DNA from: an uncultured Pelagibacteraceae bacterium
GTDB lineage: Bacteria; Pseudomonadota; Alphaproteobacteria; Pelagibacterales; Pelagibacteraceae
Assembly: GCA_902516065.1 (NCBI GenBank)
Contig: CABXXB010000009.1
Span: forward strand, 1 to 32,091
Direction of reading: 5' to 3'
DNA: 32,091 bases
Below the pieces are notes generated by a model. That model saw nothing but the letters and a program-made list of their open reading frames with translations, made no database searches and had not been told where the DNA came from. The translations under genes were made by a program, and so were the position numbers. Shown in pieces: positions 25,391 to 32,091 of the stretch (its first letter is position 1; the number at the start of each line of letters is the position of its first letter).

Positions 25391-25452
25391 AGGGGTGTCT
25401 TAACAGACTGAGATTAAACCCTAAGAACCTGTCCGGTAATTCAGAAAGGGAT
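25391..25452 (+). promoter_or_regulatory. TPP riboswitch
   Basis: The 5' leader of the symporter gene holds the conserved thi-box landmarks in order: GGGGTGTC (P2/P3 region), CTGAGA (25408-25413), ACCC, GAACCTG, CCGGTAAT and AGGGATA just before the ATG at 25457. The P3 arm is reduced to GTCT/AGAC. The 3' conserved GGG (25448-25450) also forms the Shine-Dalgarno sequence, so thiamine pyrophosphate binding should block translation directly. No terminator hairpin is present. Confidence 0.9.
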
Positions 25453-25456
25453 AACA

Positions 25457-26899
25457 ATGGATAAATCATTTTTTTTAAGTCAATCTACATCATTAACATT
25501 AGTCATTATTATAAGTTTAATATTTGTTTTTTTAGGGCTACTTCATTCGAAAAAATATCAAGGAATAAACAACTATTTAACTGCTAATAGAAATATTGGA
25601 TTATTTTCTTTGACAACTAGTTTAACTGCTTCAGCTTTAGGAGCATGGATTTTATTTGGCCCAGCCTCAGCGGCAACATGGGGTGGAATAGGGGCTATTA
25701 TAGGGTATTCACTTGGTACAGCCTTTCCAATGTTTTTTTTAATATATCTTGGAAAGAAAATTAGAAAAGAATTTCCCAAAGGATCTTCTTTAATTGAGTT
25801 CATGCGTAAAAAGTTTGGAAAAAATTTATTCAAACTTATTCTATTAATGACAATTTTTTATATGTTCATTTTTTTATGTGCTGAAGTTACTGCTGTAGCT
25901 GTTTTAATAAATTATATTTCAGGCACAGAGCTTTGGATAACTGCACTAATTGTTTTGTTATCTACTCTTGCTTATACTTTATATGGAGGCTTAAGGGCAT
26001 CTATATTTACTGACAATATTCAAATGGTCGTTATAGGAGTTCTTTTGTTAATTTCTTTATTTTACATAAACTCATTTACAGGATCTGAATTTTCTTTTGA
26101 TTTTATCAAAGAAAAAAATCCTCAACTTTTAAGCTCATCTTACATTCCTAGTTATACAGCTGGTTTGACTTTTTTTATTGCAGTAGCTGCAACTAATTTA
26201 TTTCATCAGGGTAATTGGCAAAGAGTATATGCTGCTAAAAATTTTGAAACTCTTAAAAAAAGCTTAATTATATCTTTTTTTATTATTATACCTGTCGTAT
26301 TTTATATGGGATTTACAGGAATGGTTGCTTTTTCAATAGACCCTACCACAAGACCTGATCTTGGTTTTTTTACATTATTACTTAAAAAACAGACGGAACT
26401 ACTTTCTATTGTAGTGATTATATTAGGTTTGGCATTAACCATCTCTACTGTAGATACTTTAGTGAATGCAATATCAAGCTTGATTGTTGTAGATGGTAAA
26501 GCAACATTAAATTTAGATAAAAAAACAGATTACTTAAATGTTTCTAAATATATAATTTTATTTTTATCATTAATTTCTTTTATCGTTGCATCTAAAGGAT
26601 TTGATATTTTATATTTATTTTTACTAGCTGATTTATTCTGTTGCGCTTTTGTGCTCACTGTTTTCTACAGCTTTTATAATAAAAATATTAATGAAAAAAC
26701 TGCATATGTATCAATTATTATTGGATTAATAGGAGGTTTTTTAATGTTTCCTTCTCCAGATTTTTCTAAAAGTTTACTGGTTGGTATTCTTTTGCCTAAT
26801 GAATTATTTGCACCATTTGTAACACAGTCATTATTATTTTTGTCTTTTGTAGTAGCAACTTTTTTACCAATTTTAGTTTTTAAAGCTAAAAAGTTTTAA
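25457..26899 (+). CDS. thiV: Sodium:solute symporter, probably for thiamine or its pyrimidine precursor
   Basis: The 480-residue protein has about 13 membrane segments and fits the sodium:solute symporter family (LTASALGAWILFGPASAATWGG near 52-73, TLYGGLRASIFTDNIQMV near 175-192, FHQGNWQRVYAAK near 251-263). The TPP riboswitch directly upstream indicates that its expression responds to thiamine status, so the substrate is likely thiamine or its hydroxymethylpyrimidine precursor, as described for SAR11 ThiV. The symbol relies on this context. The gene starts 6 bp after the riboswitch GGG. Confidence 0.8.
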   Translation: MDKSFFLSQSTSLTLVIIISLIFVFLGLLHSKKYQGINNYLTANRNIGLFSLTTSLTASALGAWILFGPASAATWGGIGAIIGYSLGTAFPMFFLIYLGKKIRKEFPKGSSLIEFMRKKFGKNLFKLILLMTIFYMFIFLCAEVTAVAVLINYISGTELWITALIVLLSTLAYTLYGGLRASIFTDNIQMVVIGVLLLISLFYINSFTGSEFSFDFIKEKNPQLLSSSYIPSYTAGLTFFIAVAATNLFHQGNWQRVYAAKNFETLKKSLIISFFIIIPVVFYMGFTGMVAFSIDPTTRPDLGFFTLLLKKQTELLSIVVIILGLALTISTVDTLVNAISSLIVVDGKATLNLDKKTDYLNVSKYIILFLSLISFIVASKGFDILYLFLLADLFCCAFVLTVFYSFYNKNINEKTAYVSIIIGLIGGFLMFPSPDFSKSLLVGILLPNELFAPFVTQSLLFLSFVVATFLPILVFKAKKF

Positions 26900-26935
26900 T
26901 ATTAGTCGATTGTATTAGAAGAATTAATGTTTATA

Positions 26936-26956
26936 TATCTGACACAATGTCAGATA
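26936..26956. promoter_or_regulatory. 21-bp inverted repeat over an ABC transporter start codon
   Basis: TATCTGACA (26936-26944) and TGTCAGATA (26948-26956) are perfect 9-bp arms around CAA. The ATG at 26947 starts on the last base of the loop. In RNA it would be a tight hairpin hiding the start; as DNA it is a plausible operator. No Shine-Dalgarno sequence is seen nearby. Confidence 0.5.
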
Positions 26957-27882
26957 ACCAAATAGCAATTAAGGATCTTTCAAAAGTATATGACAATAGT
27001 TTTAATGCACTAAAAAAAATTAGTCTTAAAGTTAAGCAAGGTGAAATTCTTGCATTGCTTGGACCAAATGGTGCAGGAAAGACAACCTTAATTAGTATAA
27101 TTTGTGGGATTGTTACCCCATCATCTGGCACCGTTACTGTTGATGGCTTTGATATTATCAAGGATTATCGTGAAACAAGATCTAGAATAGGAATGGTTCC
27201 TCAAGAATTGAACTTAGAGTCTTTTGAAACAGTTTTCGATACCGTATCATATTCAAGAGGCTTATATGGTAAACCTCCAAAACCAGAACATATAGAAAAA
27301 ATCTTAAAAGACTTAAGTTTATGGGATAAAAAAGATCAAAGATTAAAACAATTGTCTGGTGGAATGAAAAGAAGAGTTCTAATTGCTAAAGCCTTATCTC
27401 ATGAACCAAAAATATTATTTTTAGATGAGCCAACAGCAGGAGTTGATGTAGAATTAAGAAAAGAAATGTGGAAAGTAGTAGATTCTTTAAGAAAAACAGG
27501 AGTAACAATTATTTTAACAACTCATTACATTGAAGAGGCTGAAGCAATAGCGGATAGGATCGGCGTTATTAATCAAGGTGAAATAATACTCGTCGAAGAA
27601 AAAAAAGAATTATTAAAAAAGATGGGTCAAAAAACACTTACAATTGAATTACAAGAAAGAATTGAAGAAATACCTAAATCATTAGAAAAATATAACTTAA
27701 ATATTGGAGATGATAATATGTATCTAAATTATACATATAGTCTTAAAGAAAAACAAACAGGTATAACAAATTTATTACAAGATTTAAAAGATACTGGCTT
27801 AAAGTTACGAGATTTAAAAACAGAACAAAGCAATTTGGAGAATATTTTTGTTAATTTAGTAAGGGAGAATAATGAAATTTAA
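26947..27882 (+). CDS. ABC-2 type exporter ATP-binding protein
   Basis: The 311-residue ATPase has Walker A GPNGAGKTT (39-47), signature LSGGMKRRVLIAKAL, Walker B ILFLDEPTAGVDVEL and H-loop TTHYIEEAEAIADR, then a C-terminal extension of about 90 residues typical of the YadG/CcmA-like group. It works with the permease immediately downstream, overlapping its gene by 11 bp. The substrate is unknown. Its start codon sits in a 21-bp inverted repeat. A ribosome binding site is missing. Confidence 0.9.
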   Translation: MSDNQIAIKDLSKVYDNSFNALKKISLKVKQGEILALLGPNGAGKTTLISIICGIVTPSSGTVTVDGFDIIKDYRETRSRIGMVPQELNLESFETVFDTVSYSRGLYGKPPKPEHIEKILKDLSLWDKKDQRLKQLSGGMKRRVLIAKALSHEPKILFLDEPTAGVDVELRKEMWKVVDSLRKTGVTIILTTHYIEEAEAIADRIGVINQGEIILVEEKKELLKKMGQKTLTIELQERIEEIPKSLEKYNLNIGDDNMYLNYTYSLKEKQTGITNLLQDLKDTGLKLRDLKTEQSNLENIFVNLVRENNEI

Positions 27883-28639
27883 TTATTATGGTTTTAAGGC
27901 TATATATGTTCATGAGATGAATAGATTCTTAAGAACTGTAGGTCAGTCTATTCTCTCACCAGTGATATCTACATCTTTATATTTTGTTGTTTTTGGTTCA
28001 GTGATTGGTGGTTATATACAAAAAATTGATGGTGTAAGTTATGGATCATATATTGTTCCAGGTTTATTAATGCTAACGTTACTTACTCAATCAATAAGTA
28101 ACACTTCTTTTGGAATCTTTTTTCCAAAATTTAACGGGACTATTAACGAGATTTTAGCAGCACCTATCTCAACACTTGAGACAGTTTTAGCTTTCGTTGG
28201 AGCGGGAGCTACCAAAACTTTAATCGTTGGTACAGTAATATATATCACTGCTACATTTTTTGCTGAAGTGAGTGTTGAATATCCAATGTTAATGATATTC
28301 TTATTAGTTTTGGTTTCTTTTACTTTTGCATTATTTGGTTTTTTAATTGGTGTTGTTAGTAAAAACTTCGAACAAATGTCTATCATTCCATCATTAGTTA
28401 TTACGCCAATGGTATTTTTAGGAGGTAGTTTATATAGTTTAGATATGTTGCCACCATTCTGGCAAACTGTTTCTTATTTTAATCCAGTAGTTTATCTAAT
28501 TGATGGTTTAAGATTTTCATTTTATGGAATATCAGATTTTAATATTTGGATAAGTGTAGGATCCATGGTGTCATTTTTAGTTGTATGCGTCATCGCTGTC
28601 TCAAAATTATTGAAAAAAGGTTATAATATTAAATCTTAA
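27872..28639 (+). CDS. ABC-2 type exporter permease
   Basis: The 255-residue protein has six hydrophobic segments and the ABC-2 pattern: YVHEMNRFLRTVGQSILSPV at the N-terminus, SYGSYIVPGLLMLTLL in the first loop, and PSLVITPMVFLGGSLYSLDMLP with FNPVVYLIDGLRF at the C-terminus, similar to YadH. A GGGAG ribosome binding site lies in the ATPase gene end. Its stop TAA overlaps the opposite-strand stop TTA, with TTAA serving both genes. Confidence 0.9.
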   Translation: MKFNYYGFKAIYVHEMNRFLRTVGQSILSPVISTSLYFVVFGSVIGGYIQKIDGVSYGSYIVPGLLMLTLLTQSISNTSFGIFFPKFNGTINEILAAPISTLETVLAFVGAGATKTLIVGTVIYITATFFAEVSVEYPMLMIFLLVLVSFTFALFGFLIGVVSKNFEQMSIIPSLVITPMVFLGGSLYSLDMLPPFWQTVSYFNPVVYLIDGLRFSFYGISDFNIWISVGSMVSFLVVCVIAVSKLLKKGYNIKS

Positions 28640-29775
28640 GATGAGACAATTTTCTTTTTAGGATCGTAAAATGGCTTTTCAATTATTTTAGAATTAATCT
28701 CTTTATCATCAAAAATAACTTTCAAATTATTTCCAATTTTTGAATTGTTTATTTCTATCATTGCTAAAGCAATGTTTTTTTTTAATCTAGGAGAATATAC
28801 AGCCGATGTTACTTTACCAATATTTTTACCATCTTTATATATTGCCCAGAAAGTTGTATTTGGTCCTTTTAAAGGGTCACAGTCTAATTCTAAACCAACT
28901 TGTTTTCTTTTAATTCCATTCTGTTTTATTTTTTTTAAAGCTTCTTTACCTATAAAGTTAACCTCATTTTCTAAGTTAACCAATCTATCTAAACCTAGTT
29001 CAAATGGATTTGTATTGATGTCTGCATCTGCATGATAAGAAAGCATTCCACCTTCAATTCTTCTTATAGATGATGTATGACCTGGTTGAAGACCATGTTC
29101 TTTTCCTGCTTCCATTATTTTTTCATAAAGTTGATTACCCTTTGAGCCATCTCTAAGGAATAATTCATATCCAAACTCACTAGACCAACCAGTTCTTGAA
29201 ACAACTAACGGTATTCCATCCAATTTACATTCTCTAAACCAGTAATATTTAAGATCTTTAATATCTTCACCAAATAATTTAATCATTATTTCAGCTGAAG
29301 TAGGCCCTTGTAATTGAAGTGGAGATACGTCTGGTTCTGTAATATTTACATTTAATCCTGAATTCACAGCTACCCCTTGAGCCCATAATAAAACATCGCT
29401 GTCGGCAAGAGATAACCAAAAATGATTTTCGGCTAGTCTTAAAAGAACAGGATCATTGATTATTCCACCCTTATTATTTACGATTAGTACATATTTACAT
29501 TGACCAACTGACAATTTTGAGAGGTCTCTAGGAGTGAGTAATTGAATAAATTTGTAAGCATCTGGACCAGTAATTTCTACTTGTCTTTCAACTGCCACAT
29601 CACAAAGAATTGCTTTTTCAATTAAATTCCAAAAATTTTGTTCGGGACTCCCAAAATCTCTTGGTATGTACATATGATTGTAAACAGAAAAACCTTTGGC
29701 TCCCCATTTGACTGTCGAATCAAAATAAGGCGATTTTCTAATCTGAGTTCCAAAACCAAAATTTTTATTTACCAT
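28636..29775 (-). CDS. GcvT-family aminomethyltransferase, DmdA-like
   Basis: The 379-residue folate-dependent protein is closer to DMSP demethylase (DmdA) than to the glycine-cleavage T protein: VYNHMYIPRDF, ERQVEITGPDAYKFIQLLTPRDLSK (interrupted here), NDPVLLRL, WLSLADSDVLLW, QGPTSAEIM and SRTGWSSEFGYELFL match DmdA blocks. One difference stands out: the GGYEVY segment of SAR11 DmdA, as I remember it, reads FGYELF here, so a tyrosine at the active-site end is a phenylalanine. It may be a divergent DmdA or another tetrahydrofolate-dependent demethylase. It lies downstream of aceA on the same strand, separated by a terminator. Confidence 0.75.
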   Translation of the reverse strand: MVNKNFGFGTQIRKSPYFDSTVKWGAKGFSVYNHMYIPRDFGSPEQNFWNLIEKAILCDVAVERQVEITGPDAYKFIQLLTPRDLSKLSVGQCKYVLIVNNKGGIINDPVLLRLAENHFWLSLADSDVLLWAQGVAVNSGLNVNITEPDVSPLQLQGPTSAEIMIKLFGEDIKDLKYYWFRECKLDGIPLVVSRTGWSSEFGYELFLRDGSKGNQLYEKIMEAGKEHGLQPGHTSSIRRIEGGMLSYHADADINTNPFELGLDRLVNLENEVNFIGKEALKKIKQNGIKRKQVGLELDCDPLKGPNTTFWAIYKDGKNIGKVTSAVYSPRLKKNIALAMIEINNSKIGNNLKVIFDDKEINSKIIEKPFYDPKKKIVSS

Positions 29776-29814
29776 AGAGGCTCATAACATAGACCATAAA
29801 GATTATAAATGTTT

Positions 29815-29846
29815 AAATAACCAACCCATTTCTGGGTTAGTTATTT
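29815..29846 (-). terminator. Rho-independent-type terminator after isocitrate lyase
   Basis: AAATAACCAACCCA (29815-29828) and TGGGTTAGTTATTT (29833-29846) form a 14-bp stem with loop TTTC. The only plus-strand mismatch (C.A) becomes a G.U wobble in minus-strand RNA, which indicates function in the aceA direction. The descending arm ends in A/U bases followed by a weak AAACATTTATAA tail. Confidence 0.75.
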
Positions 29847-29877
29847 AGATTTCTAACATTAAAGAGGAATTATTTTA

Positions 29878-31152
29878 TTAGAATTGTTCAGACTCTGTTG
29901 AGCCATCCATTGCTGTAGTTGAGCTTTTTCCACTACTTATAGTATTAGAAACAGCATCGAAATAAGAAGTACCAACTTCTCTTTGATGTTTAACGCTAGT
30001 GTAACCATCTTTTTCACGAGCAAATTCTTGTTCTTGAATTCTTGAATAAGCTGACATGCCTTCTTTTTTATATTTTTCTGCTAATTCAAAAATAGCAATG
30101 TTTTGAGTATGAAAACCAGCAAGAGTTATGAATTGAAACTTATAACCCATCTTGCTGATTTCTTGTTGAAATGATGCAATTTCTTCATCAGATAAATGTT
30201 TTTTCCAGTTGAATGAAGGAGAACAATTATAAGCTAGAAGTTTGCCTGGAAATTTTTTATGAATAGCATCAGCAAACTTTTTAGCTTCTTCCAAGTTAGG
30301 TGTTGCTGTTTCACACCAAATTAAATCTGAATAAGGTGCGTAAGCTAATCCTCTAGATATTGCTTGATCTATACCTGCCTTAACATAATAAAAACCTTCC
30401 GGAGATCTTTCACCAGTTAAGAAAGGTTTATCGTTATCATCATGATCGTTAGTAATTAGTTTCGCTGCATTTGCATCTGTTCTAGCTAATATAATCAGGG
30501 GCACGTTTGCTATGTCTGCAGCTAATCTTGCAGCTTTTAAATTTTTTATCATCGTCCCAGTTGGTACTAGAACTTTACCACCCATATGACCACATTTTTT
30601 TTCACTAGCTAATTGATCTTCAAAGTGAACACCAGCAGCACCAGCTTTTATAAATTTTTTTGCAAGTTCAAAAACATTTAACGGTCCACCAAAACCTGCT
30701 TCACCATCAGCAATAATTGGCAACATGTAATCAACTTTTTTCTCACTTTTCATATCTCCATCTTTAATTTCCATATGTTGAATTTGATCTGCTCTTATTA
30801 AGGCATTATTCATAGACTCAACTAATTTAGGTGCACTATCGTAAGGGTATAGAGATTGATCTGGGTACATTTCACCAGCACTATTTGCATCAGCCGCAAC
30901 TTGCCATCCACTCAAATAAATAGCCTTTAGACCTGCTTTAGCATGTTGCACAGCATGGTTTCCTGAGAGAGAACCTAGAGTATTTACATATGGTTCTGAA
31001 TTTAATAAGTTCCATAATTTTGTTGATTGGTGTTTGCACATTGAATATTCAATTTTTATTGAGCCTCTCAATCTTTCCACTTCCTCTGGAGTATAATCTC
31101 TTTTAATTCCTGCAAATCTTTTTAAATCGTATGAGATATTTTCTGCGCTCAT
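29878..31152 (-). CDS. aceA: Isocitrate lyase
   Basis: The 424-residue enzyme carries the catalytic motif KKCGHMGGK (K185-K193, with C187 as catalytic cysteine), metal-binding regions in [10 protein letters not shown] and [10 protein letters not shown], and [11 protein letters not shown] near the C-terminus. It splits isocitrate to glyoxylate and succinate in the glyoxylate bypass, allowing growth on acetate-like C2 units. AGGAT precedes its ATG at 31152. A 53-residue ORF, a TGTAAA-rich spacer and a divergent XRE/ScfR-like regulator lie upstream, which suggests direct control by that regulator. A clean terminator follows the gene. Confidence 0.95.
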   Translation of the reverse strand: MSAENISYDLKRFAGIKRDYTPEEVERLRGSIKIEYSMCKHQSTKLWNLLNSEPYVNTLGSLSGNHAVQHAKAGLKAIYLSGWQVAADANSAGEMYPDQSLYPYDSAPKLVESMNNALIRADQIQHMEIKDGDMKSEKKVDYMLPIIADGEAGFGGPLNVFELAKKFIKAGAAGVHFEDQLASEKKCGHMGGKVLVPTGTMIKNLKAARLAADIANVPLIILARTDANAAKLITNDHDDNDKPFLTGERSPEGFYYVKAGIDQAISRGLAYAPYSDLIWCETATPNLEEAKKFADAIHKKFPGKLLAYNCSPSFNWKKHLSDEEIASFQQEISKMGYKFQFITLAGFHTQNIAIFELAEKYKKEGMSAYSRIQEQEFAREKDGYTSVKHQREVGTSYFDAVSNTISSGKSSTTAMDGSTESEQF

Positions 31153-31215
31153 TATTACTATCCTGTGCTGTTAAATGTTACTTTATAAGAAATGAATTAA
31201 GTTGAATAAATTAAA

Positions 31216-31377
31216 TTAGTTTGAGTCGTCAAGGGTCTCAACTAGATCTTTCATTCCACTTGAACCCCAATCACAATGATCATCTCTCATGTAGATTCCT
31301 CTGCTATTATGTCTAGCAAGGTCTTCATGTCTTATGATTTGAGCCTCATTTTCGTTATTTTTTAATTTATCGTTCAT
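31216..31377 (-). CDS. Small hypothetical protein upstream of isocitrate lyase
   Basis: A 53-residue frame starts at ATG 31377 (alternative start at 31413) and ends with TAA at 31218-31216. It is hydrophilic and contains HNSRGIYMRDDHCDWGSSGM in the middle, with histidines, aspartates and one cysteine that could bind metal. No signal peptide or membrane segment is visible. The second ATG is preferred because a TGTAAA palindrome occupies 31377-31396, just upstream. It precedes aceA by 63 bp on the same strand. No family recognised. Confidence 0.5.
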   Translation of the reverse strand: MNDKLKNNENEAQIIRHEDLARHNSRGIYMRDDHCDWGSSGMKDLVETLDDSN

Positions 31378-31478
31378 GTAAATTGTATAATTTACAAGAT
31401 TTACAAAATCCATAAAAAAGTTAAAAAAGCTTGTAAATTATAGAAAAAAAATGTAAATATTAATTTACAAAATTTACA
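31377..31478. promoter_or_regulatory. TGTAAA/TTTACA operator array between aceA leader and XRE regulator
   Basis: Two palindromes are present: TGTAAATT..AATTTACA (31377-31396, 4-base spacer) and TGTAAAT..ATTTACA (31452-31469, spacer ATTA). Further half-sites are TTTACA at 31400-31405, TTGTAAA at 31431-31437 and TTTACA at 31473-31478; each TTTACA pair is repeated at a 9-bp step. The array lies between the small-ORF/aceA operon and the divergent XRE/ScfR-like gene, the expected site for regulation of both by that protein. Confidence 0.65.
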
Positions 31479-31488
31479 AATAGAAAAT

Positions 31489-32091
31489 ATGAGTCAATTA
31501 AATTTAAAAATCGGGCCAAAAATCAAGGCTTTTCGCAGACAGATGGGTCTTCAAGCTAATAAGCTTGCAGAAGACTTAAGTATTTCTCCCAGTTATTTGA
31601 ACTTAATTGAGGGAGGAAAAAGAAAAATTGATGGAGATTTGCTATTAAAAATTTGTGAAAAACTCAATATTGAGCTTTCTCAACTAACCTCAAAAACTGA
31701 TATAAATTTAGAGAACACATTATCAGAAATTTTGGATGATAAATTATTTGAAGACTTAGATATTTTGAGTCCAGAAGTAAAAGATCTTGTAGGAACAAAT
31801 CCAAAAATAGGAAAAGCCATAGTTAGACTCGGTGATATTTTAAAAAAGAAAGATCATGAGATGATTAATAAAATTGAGAGCATATCTGGTAAAATTGTTG
31901 ATGGAAGAAAAAGTTCATTTCCAGGTGAAGTCATTTCAGATTTTTTACAAGAAAATAAAAATTATTTTCCTAAATTAGAAGATTTTGCAAATAAAGTTTT
32001 TGAAAAGATCCAAAAAAATAATAGAACTAGATACATTGCTTTATGTGAATATTTAAGATCAGAATATGGGATAACAGTTATTGATGTAATT
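31489..32091 (+). CDS. XRE-family/ScfR-like transcriptional regulator, C-terminus beyond the window
   Basis: An ATG at 31489 opens a frame of 201 codons that runs off the right edge. The N-terminus (about residues 8-65) is a Cro/XRE helix-turn-helix: IKAFRRQMGLQANKLAEDLS, SPSYLNLIEGGKRKIDGDLL. The end reads IALCEYLRSEYGITV, which looks like the start of an ImmA/IrrE-type domain as in ScfR/RamB regulators of acyl-CoA and glyoxylate-shunt genes. Its position opposite aceA, with shared TGTAAA palindromes, supports regulation of isocitrate lyase. The full domain content cannot be checked here. Confidence 0.8.
   Translation, partial: MSQLNLKIGPKIKAFRRQMGLQANKLAEDLSISPSYLNLIEGGKRKIDGDLLLKICEKLNIELSQLTSKTDINLENTLSEILDDKLFEDLDILSPEVKDLVGTNPKIGKAIVRLGDILKKKDHEMINKIESISGKIVDGRKSSFPGEVISDFLQENKNYFPKLEDFANKVFEKIQKNNRTRYIALCEYLRSEYGITVIDVI

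Noticed and set aside
28745-29035. Plus-strand open frame of 96 codons
   Set aside because: It is antisense to the DmdA-like gene, which shows clear family motifs.
31377-31478. CRISPR-like short repeats
   Set aside because: The TTTACA units are 6-8 bp and mixed in orientation with 3-20 bp spacing, which fits operators, not a CRISPR array.

Overview
The window looks like a chromosome segment from a SAR11-type alphaproteobacterium (Pelagibacterales). The DNA is very A+T-rich and the spacers are tiny: many genes share TAATG or ATGA stop/start overlaps, and convergent genes end within 0-2 bp of each other. The gene set also fits: betaine/one-carbon catabolism with ETF electron transfer, an Opu/Pro betaine ABC transporter, a TPP-riboswitch-controlled sodium symporter, a DmdA-like GcvT-family protein and an iron(III) ABC system. 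No tRNA, rRNA, CRISPR array or insertion sequence was found.

Layout. 1-1.7 kb: a damaged stretch. A minus-strand nucleotidyltransferase start and the tail of a minus-strand kinase-like gene abut a plus-strand enoyl-CoA hydratase that has lost its N-terminus. A small membrane protein, a CoA-binding protein and an internally deleted flavodoxin-fold oxidoreductase follow. 1.7-8.0 kb: a DUF4864-like exported protein, then a tight operon of dimethylglycine/sarcosine-dehydrogenase-type enzyme, EtfB, EtfA and ETF-ubiquinone oxidoreductase, a complete route from N-methyl oxidation to ubiquinone. 8.0-11.4 kb: DUF2237 and hisI (minus), divergent from folE, acuI-like and a LysR regulator. 11.4-15.6 kb: an iron(III) ABC transporter behind tandem Fur-like operators, with a tiny Cys-rich ORF and an unassigned structured-RNA candidate between binding protein and permease. 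15.6-18.0 kb: AzlC/AzlD, a rhodanese and a PhyH-like dioxygenase.

18.0-21.7 kb: betaine-type ABC transporter (binding protein, ATPase, and a permease with a large N-terminal extension). 21.7-25.4 kb: thioredoxin-like protein, ETHE1-like persulfide dioxygenase, a cupredoxin gene split by a poly-A frameshift, DUF4396, a methyltransferase, DoxX and two small proteins. 25.4-28.6 kb: TPP riboswitch with SSS symporter, then an ABC-2 exporter pair. 28.6-32.1 kb: DmdA-like protein and isocitrate lyase with a small companion ORF (minus), facing an XRE/ScfR-like regulator across a spacer full of TGTAAA/TTTACA palindromes.

Functionally, uptake of methylated osmolytes (Opu), their oxidative demethylation (DMGDH-ETF-ETFQO, DmdA-like) and possible C2/C3 assimilation (AceA, AcuI-like) sit close together. 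The most promising undescribed elements are the RNA-like structure at 12799-12862, the operator array around 31377-31478 with its 53-aa ORF, and the gene-breaking junctions and homopolymer frameshift.
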